In this document: piece after piece, positions 53,321 to 62,140 of the stretch | How the letters are laid out: every line of letters starts with the position of its first letter | Position numbering within the stretch: the first letter of the stretch is position 1 | Assembly (NCBI RefSeq): GCF_002195995.1 | Contig: NZ_NHON01000014.1 | Location: forward strand, 33,058-97,057 | DNA: 64,000 nt | Source of the DNA: Inquilinus limosus | Lineage (GTDB): Bacteria > Pseudomonadota > Alphaproteobacteria > DSM-16000 > Inquilinaceae | Reading direction: 5' to 3' | Position numbers and translations under genes: made by a program | The notes under the pieces: generated by a model | What the model saw: the letters and a program-made list of their open reading frames with translations, nothing else | What the model was told of the DNA's origin: nothing | Database searches by the model: none

Positions 53321-54052
53321 ATGGCTGCGACTCCCTGCGCCACCTGCCCGCTGCGCAGCCAGCCGCTGTTCAAGACGAACACGGCGGAGGAGATCGAGTT
53401 CATCGCCGGCATGCGCCGCGGCAACCTGAAATACCCGGCCGGGGCGCAGATCCTGTCCCAGGGCGACGACGACAGCGACCTGTACACCCTGTTCTCCGGC
53501 TGGGCCTTCCGGTTCAAGGAGCTGGAGGATGGGCGGCGGCAGATCCTGAACATCCTGATGCCGGGCGACTTCATGGGCTTCCACATCGCGCCGCAGACCG
53601 GCGCGCCCTACGGCATCGAATGCCTGACCGATGTCGAGGTCTGCGTCTTCCCGCGGCGGCGGTTGTGGGACCTGTTCCGCAACCATCCGAGCCTGGCCTA
53701 CGACATCACCTGGCTGACCGCGCATGAGGAAGGCATCGTCGACGACAACCTGCTGTCGGTTGGCCAGCGCTCGGGGGTGGAGCGGGTGGCGACCATCGTG
53801 CTCGCCGTCTACAAGCGGGCGCGGCAGCTGGACTTGGTCAGGGACAACAGGCTCGACTTCCCGCTGACCCAGAGCCACATCGCCGACATGCTGGGCATGT
53901 CGCTGATCCACACCAACCGGGTGCTGCGCCGGCTGCATCGCGACGGCGTCTTCACCCTGGCGCGCAAGAAGCTGCAGGTGCACGACACCCGCGCCCTGCG
54001 GTCGCTCGCCGCATGGGCCGAGGCGCCCGTGCCGAAACGGCCACTGATCTGA
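53321..54052 (+). CDS. Crp/Fnr family transcriptional regulator
   Basis: The 243-residue protein has an N-terminal CPCATCPLR-like segment (ATPCATCPLRSQ, Cys6 and Cys9), a cyclic-nucleotide-binding-fold sensor domain (LSQGDDDSDLYTLFSGWAFRFK, ILMPGDFMGFH) and a C-terminal winged helix (FPLTQSHIADMLGMSLIHTNRVLRRLHRDGVF). Only two N-terminal cysteines are present, so an Fnr-type 4Fe-4S cluster is uncertain. It heads a set of small stress/envelope proteins. Confidence 0.92.
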   Translation: MAATPCATCPLRSQPLFKTNTAEEIEFIAGMRRGNLKYPAGAQILSQGDDDSDLYTLFSGWAFRFKELEDGRRQILNILMPGDFMGFHIAPQTGAPYGIECLTDVEVCVFPRRRLWDLFRNHPSLAYDITWLTAHEEGIVDDNLLSVGQRSGVERVATIVLAVYKRARQLDLVRDNRLDFPLTQSHIADMLGMSLIHTNRVLRRLHRDGVFTLARKKLQVHDTRALRSLAAWAEAPVPKRPLI

Positions 54053-54140
54053 GTTTCCGCTGTTTGTCCCCGTATAGGCCCGGTGCGCGGCGTCGCCGCG
54101 ACGCCCGCCCCGTGCCGTTCGTTGCAACCCAGAGGAGAGT

Positions 54141-54413
54141 ATGACCATGGCGACCCGCAACCTCGAACAGGATGTCGACGCCCTGACCCAGACGCTGGCG
54201 GAGCTGCGGGCCGAGATCGGCAGCCTGGCCGGCCGTGCCGGCGGTGCCGCGGAGGAGGCGATCGGCGCCGGGCGGCGGGGCGCGCGCCGCGTCGGCCGCG
54301 CGGCCGACGCGATGGCCGAGGAGCTGCAGGGCCATGTCGCCGAGCGGCCGCTGACCGCGCTGGGCCTGGCCTTCGTCGCCGGCCTGGCGATCGGCCGCTT
54401 CCTCTGCCGCTGA
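54141..54413 (+). CDS. DUF883/ElaB-like membrane-anchored protein
   Basis: The 90-residue protein has a long amphipathic helix (LEQDVDALTQTLAELRAEIG and onwards), then a glycine-rich C-terminal membrane helix (PLTALGLAFVAGLAIGRFLCR). DUF883 (YqjD/ElaB) proteins bind ribosomes at the inner membrane in stationary phase in E. coli. GAGGAGAGT stands before ATG 54141. Confidence 0.85.
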   Translation: MTMATRNLEQDVDALTQTLAELRAEIGSLAGRAGGAAEEAIGAGRRGARRVGRAADAMAEELQGHVAERPLTALGLAFVAGLAIGRFLCR

Positions 54414-54503
54414 TCCCTGCGGCACCTGGGAACTCCCAGCGAAGCGGTGCCGTTACCTCACCGGTCCGTCCCGGATCGGTTTCCTAACCACGGAGGAAAT
54501 CCA

Positions 54504-54686
54504 ATGGACAAGGATCGCATCAAGGGCGCGGTCGACCAGGCGGTCGGCAAGGGCAAGACGGCGGCCGGCAAGGTGACCGGCGACCGCAAGCTCGAGGCCG
54601 AGGGCCGGGCGCAGGCCGCGTCGGGCAAGGTCCAGTCCGCCGCCGGCAAGGTGAAGGACGCCGTCCGGGACGTTCTGAAGACGTAA
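54504..54686 (+). CDS. CsbD family stress protein
   Basis: The 60-residue hydrophilic protein MDKDRIKGAVDQAVGKGKTA with repeated KGK/AAGKV units and LEAEGRAQAASGKVQSAAGK is typical of CsbD, which is induced by general stress; its action is unknown. ATG 54504 has GGAGGAAAT upstream. Confidence 0.93.
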   Translation: MDKDRIKGAVDQAVGKGKTAAGKVTGDRKLEAEGRAQAASGKVQSAAGKVKDAVRDVLKT

Positions 54687-54696
54687 GGAGCAGACC

Positions 54697-54843
54697 ATGA
54701 TCACACGCATCGTTCTCATCGCCGGCCTGCTGGCCGCCGGCCTTGGCATGGCCGCCTGCGACAACACCGTCCGCGGCTTCGGCCAGGACACACAGAAGGC
54801 CGGGCAGGGCATCGAGCAGTCAACCAAGCCGAACCCGCCCTGA
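54697..54843 (+). CDS. Entericidin A/B-like small lipoprotein
   Basis: A 48-residue ORF, MITRIVLIAGLLAAGLGMAA then CDNTVRGFGQDTQKAGQGIEQ. The AAC lipobox, the NTxxGxGxD motif and the length are those of entericidins. It starts 10 bases after the CsbD stop, with TAAGGAG in place, so the two form one operon. Entericidins are linked to stress and to stationary-phase lysis in E. coli. Confidence 0.9.
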   Translation: MITRIVLIAGLLAAGLGMAACDNTVRGFGQDTQKAGQGIEQSTKPNPP

Positions 54844-54933
54844 CCGGCCGGCCCGGGCGGATGGGCCCACCATCCGCCCGGGCGTCCCGATCTCCCTGAT
54901 CTCCGCGCCGCAGCCTGAAGGACCCCGCCCCGC

Positions 54934-55092
54934 ATGGATCTGATCCGGATCATCATCGCCATCCTGCTGCCGCCGCTGGGGGTATTCCTCCAGGTCGGCT
55001 TCGGCGGGGCGTTCTGGCTCAACATCCTGCTGACCCTGCTGGGTTACATCCCGGGCATCGTCCACGCGGTCTGGGTGATCGCGAAGAAATAG
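54934..55092 (+). CDS. YqaE/Pmp3 family membrane protein
   Basis: A 52-residue ORF with two membrane helices: MDLIRIIIAILLPPLGVFLQ, the family's LPPLGVFL motif, then GFGGAFWLNILLTLLGYIPG and IVHAVWVIAKK. Members of this family protect membrane potential under salt or cold stress. It is 90 bp downstream of the entericidin gene. Confidence 0.93.
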   Translation: MDLIRIIIAILLPPLGVFLQVGFGGAFWLNILLTLLGYIPGIVHAVWVIAKK

Positions 55093-55161
55093 CGCGGCAC
55101 TGGAATCCGGGCCGCCGATCGGAGAGGCTGGCGCGGTCGCCCACCGACCGGAGTCGCAGCC

Positions 55162-57132
55162 ATGCCCAGCACCAGGATCGCCCCCTACGGCTTCTGGAGG
55201 TCGCCGATCACCTCCGACCTGATCGTGGCGCAGTCGATCGGCCTGTCCGAGGTCCGGCTGGACGGCGATGCGATCTGGTGGCTGGAGGGCCGGCCGCAGG
55301 AAGGCGGGCGCAGCGTGCTGATGCGCCGCGCGCCCGATGGCGCGGTGGCCGAGATCAGCCCGCCTGACTTCAACATCCGCACCCGGGTGCATGAATATGG
55401 CGGCGGCGCCTGGACCGTCGCCGACGGCACCGTCTTCTTCTCGAACGACCGCCCCGGCCCGGCCGGCGCGCGGCCCGACCGCCGGCTGTACCGCCAGGCG
55501 CCCGGCGCCGCCCCGGTCGCGGTGACCGCCGCCACCGGCGAGGCCGGCGAGGAATGGCGCTTCGCCGACGGCCTGGTCGATCCGCGCCGGCGCCTGTGGA
55601 TCGGCGTCGGCGAGCGGCACCAGCCCGGCCGGGCCCATCCCGACAACATGATCGTCGCCGTGCCGCTGGAGGGCGAGGGCGCCGGCAGCATCCGCATCCT
55701 GGCGCAGGGCCACGACTTCTTCGCCTCGCCCCGGCTGTCGCCGGATGGCGGGCGGCTGGCCTGGCTGGCCTGGGACCATCCGAACATGCCCTGGGTCGAG
55801 ACCACGCTGTTCGTCGCCGACCTCGACGCCGCAGGCGCGCCGGCCGGGACGCCGCGGGCGGTGGCCGGCGGGTCGGGCGAATCCGTGTTCCAGCCGGAAT
55901 GGTCGCCCGACGGGCAATGGCTGGTCTTCGCCGCTGACCGCTCCGGCTGGTGGAACCTGTATCGCTGCGACGGCAATGGCGGCCCGGTCGAGCCGGTGCT
56001 GGCGATGGCGGCGGAGTTCGGCCAGCCGCAATGGGTGTTCGGCCTGTCCGCCTATGCCTTCTCCGGCCCTGGTCGCCTGCTGTGCAGCTATATCGAAGGC
56101 GGCCTGGGCAAGCTGGCCCTGGTCGATCTCCTCACCGGTGCGCTGACGCCGGTCGACATCCCCTTCACCGATATCAGCTCGGTCCGCGCCGATGAGCGGA
56201 TCGCGGTGTTTCGCGCCGGCTCGCCGCGCGACCCGGCCCAGATCGTCCGCCTCGACCTCGCCACCGGGCGGTGGGAGGTGCTGAAGCGGGCGACCGGGAT
56301 CGGCCAGGACCCGGCGCTGCGCGGCTTCTTCGCCCCGGCCCAGCCGGTCGAGTTCCCGACCGCCGGCGGCCGCACCGCCCATGGCCTCTACTATCCGCCG
56401 ACCAGCGCGGACCATGCGGCGCCGGATGGCGACGTGCCGCCGCTGGTGGTGAAGATCCATGGCGGCCCGACCTCCGCCGCCTCCTCGACGCTCAATCTCG
56501 GCATCCAGTACTGGACCAGCCGCGGCATCGCCGTGCTCGACGTCAACTATGGCGGCAGCACCGGCTATGGCCGGGCCTATCGCGACCGGCTGAACCTGAC
56601 CTGGGGCGTGGTCGACGTGCAGGACGCGGTGGCCGGGGCGAAGTATCTGGCGTCGCAGGGCCTGGCCGACGCCGCCCGCTCGGTGATCACCGGCGGCAGC
56701 GCCGGCGGCTACACCGCCCTGGCGGCGCTGGCCTTCGACAGCTATTTCGCCGGCGGCGCCAGCCATTTCGGCGTCAGCGACGCGGCAGCGCTGGCGCGCG
56801 ACACGCACAAATTCGAGTCGCGCTATCTCGATTGGCTGATCGGCCCGTATCCGGCGGAGGCGGAACGGTACCGCGAGCGGTCGCCGCTGTTCCACGCCGA
56901 CAAGCTGTCCAAGCCGGTGATCTTCTTCCAGGGCGACGAGGACGAGGTGGTGCCGCCGAACCAGACCGAGGCGATGGTCGACGCGCTGCGGGCCAAGGGC
57001 CAGCCGGTCGGCTATGTCCTGTTCGCGGGCGAGCAGCACGGCTTCCGCAAGGCCGCCAACATCCAGCGCGCCCTGGACGGCGAGCTGGCCTTCTACGCCG
57101 TGGAGATCTTCAAGACCGGGCTGGCCTTCTAG
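55162..57132 (+). CDS. S9 family prolyl-oligopeptidase-type peptidase
   Basis: The 656-residue enzyme has an N-terminal beta-propeller (repeated DGxxLxWLAW..., EWSPDGQWLVFAADRSGWWN) and a C-terminal alpha/beta-hydrolase domain. The nucleophile is Ser513 in ITGGSAGGYTALAAL; Asp is in FQGDEDEVVPPNQ and His in GEQHGFRKAANIQ. The size and motif order match dipeptidyl-aminopeptidase/acylaminoacyl-peptidase-like members. No signal peptide is visible, so it is cytoplasmic. Confidence 0.93.
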   Translation: MPSTRIAPYGFWRSPITSDLIVAQSIGLSEVRLDGDAIWWLEGRPQEGGRSVLMRRAPDGAVAEISPPDFNIRTRVHEYGGGAWTVADGTVFFSNDRPGPAGARPDRRLYRQAPGAAPVAVTAATGEAGEEWRFADGLVDPRRRLWIGVGERHQPGRAHPDNMIVAVPLEGEGAGSIRILAQGHDFFASPRLSPDGGRLAWLAWDHPNMPWVETTLFVADLDAAGAPAGTPRAVAGGSGESVFQPEWSPDGQWLVFAADRSGWWNLYRCDGNGGPVEPVLAMAAEFGQPQWVFGLSAYAFSGPGRLLCSYIEGGLGKLALVDLLTGALTPVDIPFTDISSVRADERIAVFRAGSPRDPAQIVRLDLATGRWEVLKRATGIGQDPALRGFFAPAQPVEFPTAGGRTAHGLYYPPTSADHAAPDGDVPPLVVKIHGGPTSAASSTLNLGIQYWTSRGIAVLDVNYGGSTGYGRAYRDRLNLTWGVVDVQDAVAGAKYLASQGLADAARSVITGGSAGGYTALAALAFDSYFAGGASHFGVSDAAALARDTHKFESRYLDWLIGPYPAEAERYRERSPLFHADKLSKPVIFFQGDEDEVVPPNQTEAMVDALRAKGQPVGYVLFAGEQHGFRKAANIQRALDGELAFYAVEIFKTGLAF

Positions 57133-57176
57133 GCATCGCCGCGGCCGGGCCAACCGGTCCGGCCGCGGTGGCCGGC

Positions 57177-57599
57177 TTACTTGTGGATCGGCGTCGTCAG
57201 CTGGGTCTCGCTGGTGTCGACGACGAAGACGGCCAGCAGCTTGGCCGGCTCGGTCTTGCTGCCGTTCGAGCTGACGGCGTGGCGGTCGCCCGGCAGCTCG
57301 GTGAAGCTCTGCCCGGCGGTGTAGGTCGTGACCGGCCCGTCATTGACCTGGCTGGTGATCGAGCCTTCCAGCACCGTCGCATAGATGAAGGCCGACTTGG
57401 CGTGGGTGTGGGCGTCGGACGACCCGCCCGGGGCGTATTCTACCAGGAAGGCCTTCAGGCTCTTGCCCGGGATATTGGGGATCACATGGTCGTAGACCAG
57501 CGTCACCTTCGAGCCGACATCGGCGGCCAAGGCGGGGGCCGCCAGGGCCGGGACCGAGACCAGGGCGGTGAGCGCGAGGGCGCCGAGGATGTGTTTCAT
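57177..57599 (-). CDS. Exported cupin-domain protein
   Basis: The 140-residue protein has a signal peptide (LGALALTALVSVPALAAPALA) and a single cupin: FLVEYAPGGSSDAHTHAKSAFIYATVLEGSITSQVND (metal-ligand His pair HTH), then SFTELPGDRHAVSSN. Cupins of this kind bind a small ligand or metal. It is convergent with the S9 peptidase gene. Confidence 0.88.
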   Translation of the reverse strand: MKHILGALALTALVSVPALAAPALAADVGSKVTLVYDHVIPNIPGKSLKAFLVEYAPGGSSDAHTHAKSAFIYATVLEGSITSQVNDGPVTTYTAGQSFTELPGDRHAVSSNGSKTEPAKLLAVFVVDTSETQLTTPIHK

Positions 57600-57639
57600 G
57601 GCTGTGTCCTTCAGGTTGGGATGAAACAGGGACGGAGGA

Positions 57640-58365
57640 TCAGGCCCTTGCCCGGGCCCGGTGGAACCACGCCTCGAACCGGGTCATGCCGAGGCGCGGG
57701 GCGCTGTTGGGAACCGGCGGGCGGTCGTCGGACGCTGTGCCCGGCCAGCGGGCGTGGATGTCGCTGACGACCGCGCGCGGGTCCTCCGTCGCCCGCAGGT
57801 AGCGGGCGACCAGCTCGCTCAGCCGCAGCCGTTCCGGCCCGGCGATCTCGATGGTGTCGTTGAGCGGGGCGCCCAGCGCGATCCGGGCCACGAAGGCGGC
57901 CACGTCGTCGGGGGCGATCGGCTGCACGGCCGCCGGCGGCAGGCGGAGGATGGCGCCGGCCGCCGCCGACCGGGCGATGCCGCCCAGGAACTCGAACAGC
58001 TGGGTCGAATGGATGAGGGTGTAGGGCAGGCCGGAGGCGTGGATCAGCCGCTCCTGCGTCATCCGGCCGCGGGTACCGCTGCCCTGTCGCGGCCGCTCCG
58101 TCCCGGCCACCGACAGCGCCACATGATGTCCGATGCCGGCAGCCGCCTCGGCGGCGAGCAGGGCGCGCTGCGCGGCCGCGAAGGCCTCCAGCGCCGCGGC
58201 GTCGCGGCAGGAGGCCGCGTCCGTCATGTCGACCACCACCTGCGCGCCGGCCAGGGCCGGCCCCGGGGCGTTGCCGGTGGATGCGACCTCATGGCCCGCC
58301 TGCCGGAGGAGCCGGGTGGTCCTGGCGCCGATCGGGCCGGAGCCGCCGATGATCACGACCTTCAT
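57640..58365 (-). CDS. NmrA/SDR-like NAD(P)-binding protein
   Basis: The 241-residue Rossmann protein begins KVVIIGGSGPIGARTTRLLRQAG (GGSGPIG nucleotide site) and has YTLIHSTQLFEF and AVQPIAPDDVAAFVARIALG, typical of the atypical SDR/NmrA group without a full YxxxK. ATG 58365 is at the nucleotide motif; the longer frame upstream is not coding. Its reaction is unknown. It lies 40 bp after the cupin gene on the same strand. Confidence 0.88.
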   Translation of the reverse strand: MKVVIIGGSGPIGARTTRLLRQAGHEVASTGNAPGPALAGAQVVVDMTDAASCRDAAALEAFAAAQRALLAAEAAAGIGHHVALSVAGTERPRQGSGTRGRMTQERLIHASGLPYTLIHSTQLFEFLGGIARSAAAGAILRLPPAAVQPIAPDDVAAFVARIALGAPLNDTIEIAGPERLRLSELVARYLRATEDPRAVVSDIHARWPGTASDDRPPVPNSAPRLGMTRFEAWFHRARARA

Positions 58366-58496
58366 GTTCCGCCTCGTGTTGCCGAGGCGCCGCCGCCCGT
58401 TTGTCCTGCCGGACCCGGCGCCTCGACCCCAAGACGAGGCAGGGGCCGCGGATGTGACAGGGCGGCGTCCGGCCCCGCGCCGCCGGCCGGCGCCAG

Positions 58497-59213
58497 TCAG
58501 GCCAGGCGCAGGAGGGCCCGGAGCGGCCGGGGCTGGCGGTCGAGGTCCAGTGCGCGAACGAACAGGCCGGCATAGCGCAGCTTCCGGCGTGCCCCCGCGC
58601 CCAGGAAGCGGCGGAGCTGATCGACGAAGCCGGCCTGCCGCCACGCGGCCTGGTGCTGGAGGGTGCGGAACGATGCGAGGTCCCCCGCCTGCGCCAGGAT
58701 CGCCTCGATGGCGTCCGGCCCGACCGCGCGGATCAGCTCATCCTCCAGGTCGCGGTCACAGACGAAGAAGCCCGCTTCCTCCAGCTCGCCGCGCGTCTCT
58801 GGCCGGGCATAGCCGGCCCGGGCCAGCTCGCGGCGGAAGTGCCGCTCCTCGGCGGCATCGCACAGGCCGCTGACGCGCAGCCCGGCGCCGGCCGGTCCGA
58901 AGCGGGCGAGGAACTTCGACACCGACCGGGCGCCGCCGATCGGCACCACGGCCACGCCGTCCTCTGTCAGGTCCCGTCCCTGCAGGCTCGCCAGGGTCTC
59001 GACCGCGATCTGGTCGCTGATGCCCTCGACCAGCACGACGGACCGGGCGTGCCGGGCGCGGTCCAGCGCAGCGGCGGTGGCCCGCAGCGGCGCATCGGCC
59101 CCGCTCGCATATCCTGGAACGGAACGCTCCCGCCACCGGCGCCGCGCGCCGTCGGGGCGGTCCCCCGATCGCGGCGGCGTCCTATCCTCGGCTTTGCTGG
59201 GCAACCCGGCCAT
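58497..59213 (-). CDS. TOPRIM-domain protein (OLD-like nuclease C-terminal)
   Basis: The ~238-residue protein has a TOPRIM fold: VVLVEGISDQIAVETLA (catalytic Glu), GARSVSKFLARFG, VSGLCDAAEERHFRRE (DxD-like position, here a single Asp) and FFVCDRDLEDELIRAVG (second acidic pair). These match the free-standing TOPRIM domains of OLD-type ATP-dependent endonucleases, but no ATPase partner is adjacent. The N-terminal ~60 residues are uncertain: ATG 59213 has no ribosome site. Confidence 0.72.
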   Translation of the reverse strand: MAGLPSKAEDRTPPRSGDRPDGARRRWRERSVPGYASGADAPLRATAAALDRARHARSVVLVEGISDQIAVETLASLQGRDLTEDGVAVVPIGGARSVSKFLARFGPAGAGLRVSGLCDAAEERHFRRELARAGYARPETRGELEEAGFFVCDRDLEDELIRAVGPDAIEAILAQAGDLASFRTLQHQAAWRQAGFVDQLRRFLGAGARRKLRYAGLFVRALDLDRQPRPLRALLRLA

Positions 59214-59283
59214 CCATGCGGTCCGACAGGCCCCGTGATCGTACACATCCCCGGCGGCCGCTGGCGAGCCCGCGGCGGACCTG

Positions 59284-59826
59284 CTAGCGGCCCGCCTCCG
59301 CCTTCGGGGCCTCCCTGGCGAAGAAGGCATAGGTGGCGGTGTAGGGAACGCCGATCCGGGTGCCGGGCCGGACGGGCGGCGTCGCGGGGGCGGCCCCGCC
59401 ATGCGCGGCCAGGCGCTCGACATAGGACACCCCGGCCAGGACGCCGGAGGCCGGATCCGCCGCCACCGTGATCAGCAGCGCCGGGATGTCCGCGGGGTCG
59501 GCCGACGGCGCGGAGACCATCGGCACCGCCGGGTCGCGCGCCACCTTGCTGCCGTCGGCCGCCTCCCAGGACGGGCCGGCATAGTGATAGATCGTGACCC
59601 GGCCGTCCTGGCCGCTCAGGCGGGGACCGGTCAGCCGGGCCAGCGGCGCCTCCAGCTCCCAATGCAGCGCGCCGCCGGTGTCGGCGCTGCGGTAGATCTG
59701 GACGCCGGAGGCCTTGGCGATGAACAGCAGCCGCGCATCGGCCGGGCTCTGCAGGGCCGGGGCGGGCGCCGCCGCGGCCGGCAGGGCGGCCAGCAGCAGG
59801 CAGGCGCACAGGGCATATCGAGACAT
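59284..59826 (-). CDS. DUF3455 exported protein
   Basis: The 180-residue protein has a signal peptide (YALCACLLLAALPAAAAP) and one DUF3455-type domain: ADARLLFIAKASGVQIYRSA, WELEAPLARL, YHYAGPSWEAADGSKV, VSYVERLAAHGG, and YTATYAFF at the end. Function is unknown in the whole family. It follows the TOPRIM gene on the same strand by 70 bp. Confidence 0.85.
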   Translation of the reverse strand: MSRYALCACLLLAALPAAAAPAPALQSPADARLLFIAKASGVQIYRSADTGGALHWELEAPLARLTGPRLSGQDGRVTIYHYAGPSWEAADGSKVARDPAVPMVSAPSADPADIPALLITVAADPASGVLAGVSYVERLAAHGGAAPATPPVRPGTRIGVPYTATYAFFAREAPKAEAGR

Positions 59827-59960
59827 CGCAATCACCCGGGCGGAGAATGATGGAGGGAAGGACATGGCCAATTCCGTGCCGGGTCCGATGCTGGCCTGCC
59901 GCCGCTACGGAAGCGTGTCGCCATCATTGCATTCGCAACGGGACCGGTGTCCGCGCCGCC

Positions 59961-60761
59961 TCAGCCGCCCCCGGCGAAATAGCGGCCGGGCGTGACGCCG
60001 AAGGCCTTGCGGAAGCCGGCGACGAAGGCGCTCGGTCCCTCATAGCCCAGCCGGTCGGAGACATCGCCGACCGAGGCGCCGAGCGACAGCCATTCCACCG
60101 CCTTGAGCAGCCGGGCCTGGCGCCGCCAGGCGCGGAAGCTCAGGCCGGTCTCGGCCCGGAAATGCCGCTCGAAGGAGCGCTCGGACAGGGCCGCCCGCCC
60201 GGCCACCTCGGCCAGGCCGTCGGCCCGCGCCGGGTCGGCGGCGAGATCGGCCACGGCGCGCCGCAGCCGGGCTGATTCCGGCATCGGCAGGTGCAGCGGC
60301 GCGATCGGCTCGGTCACCAGCTGGTCGAGGATCACGCCGACGATCCGTCCCGCAGGGCCGTCGGCCGCGGCCCCGTCGCGGGGATGGCCCAGCAGCGCCA
60401 GCACCAGCTCGCGCAGCAGCGGCGACAGCCGGATCACCGACGGCTCGGGCGGCAGTCGGCGTGCCGCCTCCGGCCGCAGGAACAGGTAGCGCAGCGCCGA
60501 GCGCTGCAGATAGGTGACGGCGTGCGGCACGTCCGGCGGGATCCACAGCGCGCGCTCGGGCGGCACCACGAAGCTGCCGCGCGCGGTCTCCACCGTCACC
60601 GAGCCGGAGACGATGTGGAACAGCTGCGCCCAGCGGTGGCTGTGCGACCGGAAATGCAGCCCGGCCTCGGCCTCGCCGGCATAGACCAGCGCCGGGGCGG
60701 GATAGTCCTGCGCCGCCGGCCGGTCGAGATCGGGATGGACCAGATTCTCCGGATGAACCAT
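59961..60761 (-). CDS. AraC family regulator with N-terminal cupin
   Basis: The 266-residue protein has an N-terminal cupin (LHFRSHSHRWAQLFHIVSGSVTV, FVVPPERALWIPPDVPHAV) and a C-terminal AraC HTH pair (GLAEVAGRAALSERSFERHFRAETGLSFRAWRRQARLL, VGDVSDRLGYEGPSAFVAGFRKAFGVTPGRYF). It is divergent from the DUF1127 gene across a ~170-bp gap. Confidence 0.92.
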   Translation of the reverse strand: MVHPENLVHPDLDRPAAQDYPAPALVYAGEAEAGLHFRSHSHRWAQLFHIVSGSVTVETARGSFVVPPERALWIPPDVPHAVTYLQRSALRYLFLRPEAARRLPPEPSVIRLSPLLRELVLALLGHPRDGAAADGPAGRIVGVILDQLVTEPIAPLHLPMPESARLRRAVADLAADPARADGLAEVAGRAALSERSFERHFRAETGLSFRAWRRQARLLKAVEWLSLGASVGDVSDRLGYEGPSAFVAGFRKAFGVTPGRYFAGGG

Positions 60762-60933
60762 GGCGACTCAGATACAGAAATCGGGCAGATGGCGCCAGAT
60801 ATGTGGCGGCTCACAGATATAAGTGGGCGTAGTCGCGCTAACCCGAAAAGCGGAGACGAGCTTAGGGTGCTCGCCATCGACGCCGGCCCGATGGGCATCG
60901 CGGCCGGGCGTCGGCATCCAGCAAGGGAGTCCG

Positions 60934-61173
60934 ATGATGGACAGCGCAACGGCCGTTTCGTGCCGCGAGCCCCGCACCGCGGCGATCCGCCGGACACCGC
61001 CGGCCCTGGACCGCATCGCGGCCTGGATCCGGCGGCAGGTGAAGATGTCGCGGGACACCGCGAGGCTGACGGCGCTCGACGACCATCTGCTCGCGGATAT
61101 GGGGCTGACCCGCGGCGAGATCCGCGGCCTGGTGCGCCGCGGCCGTCTGCCGGCCGGATGGACCGGGCGGTAG
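60934..61173 (+). CDS. DUF1127 family small protein
   Basis: The ~79-residue protein ends with the DUF1127 unit: RIAAWIRRQVKMSRDTARLTALDDHLLADMGLTRGEIRGLVRRG. Alphaproteobacterial DUF1127 proteins are arginine-rich, conserved and linked to RNA or phosphate/carbon control in some species. AGGGAG precedes two adjacent ATGs (60934 and 60937); the second has the better spacing. Confidence 0.87.
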   Translation: MMDSATAVSCREPRTAAIRRTPPALDRIAAWIRRQVKMSRDTARLTALDDHLLADMGLTRGEIRGLVRRGRLPAGWTGR

Positions 61174-61306
61174 CGGCGAGAGCCGGAATGGCGGGCGTCC
61201 TGGCCGGCCATGGTGCCCGCCTCCCGCGTTCGGAACGCATTCCGTCCTGCCCCATGATGGCTACAGGCCCTTGACCCGCCGGCCTTCGACCTCCGTAGAA
61301 TCGGCC

Positions 61307-62107
61307 ATGCCACCGTCGAGACTCGCCAGGGAAGCGGGGCGCCAGGCCTTCGGGGCCGACCCGGCCAACTATCACGATGCCCGCCCGGACTATCCGGACT
61401 GGGTGTTCGGAACGCTCCGGTCCCGCTGCGCCCTCGGGGCGGGGACCACGACGTTCGAGATTGGCGCCGGCACGGGCAAGGCGACCCGCCGGCTCCTCGA
61501 TCTCGGCGCCCGCCCGCTGGTCGCGGTCGAGCCGGATCCCCGCCTCGCCGAATTCCTGCGGATGGCAAACCTGGACCCGGCGCTGACGGTACAGGTGTCC
61601 GCCTTCGAGGACGCGGCGCTGGACGCGGGGGCCTTCGACCTCGGCGTCAGCGCCACCGCCTTCCATTGGCTCGACGAGGAGGCCGCGCTGGCCAAGATCG
61701 CGCGCCTGCTGTGCCCCGGCGGCTGGTGGGCGGCGTTCTGGAACGTGTTCGGCGACGACAGCCGGCCCGACCCGTTCCATCTCGCGACCCGGGATCTTCT
61801 GCAGGGGTCGGCCAACCCCTCGACCGGCGAGCGGGGCATCCCGTTCGGCCTGGACCGCGAGGCCCGCCTGGCGGCGCTGAAGCGGACCGGCGCCTTCGAC
61901 ATCGTCGACACGGCGACGAGCGTGTGGTCCCTGGTGCTGGACGAGGACCGGACGGCGGCGCTCTATGCGACCTATTCGACCGTCAGCCTCCGCCCCGACC
62001 GCGATTCCGTGCTGGCCGGGCTGCGCCGCATCGCCCGCGACGAATTCGGCGGCCGTGTCGTCCGCAACATGACGACCAGCCTGTATATTGCCCGCCGGGC
62101 GGCCTGA
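61307..62107 (+). CDS. Class I SAM-dependent methyltransferase
   Basis: The 266-residue protein has SAM motif I TFEIGAGTGKATRRLLDLGARPLVAVEPD, then FDLGVSATAFHWLDEEAAL (motif II), and LCPGGWWAAFWNVFGDD (motif III), with a Trp-rich stretch typical of UbiE/COQ5-like small-molecule methyltransferases. It is followed 33 bp later by a second, different methyltransferase. Confidence 0.88.
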   Translation: MPPSRLAREAGRQAFGADPANYHDARPDYPDWVFGTLRSRCALGAGTTTFEIGAGTGKATRRLLDLGARPLVAVEPDPRLAEFLRMANLDPALTVQVSAFEDAALDAGAFDLGVSATAFHWLDEEAALAKIARLLCPGGWWAAFWNVFGDDSRPDPFHLATRDLLQGSANPSTGERGIPFGLDREARLAALKRTGAFDIVDTATSVWSLVLDEDRTAALYATYSTVSLRPDRDSVLAGLRRIARDEFGGRVVRNMTTSLYIARRAA

Positions 62108-62140
62108 TGGTCCGCACCGCCGGCCACCAGCGGAGGCCCC

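Noticed and set aside
54820..57153. 777-codon minus-strand ORF
   Set aside because: Mirror of the S9 peptidase gene, which has the full catalytic triad.
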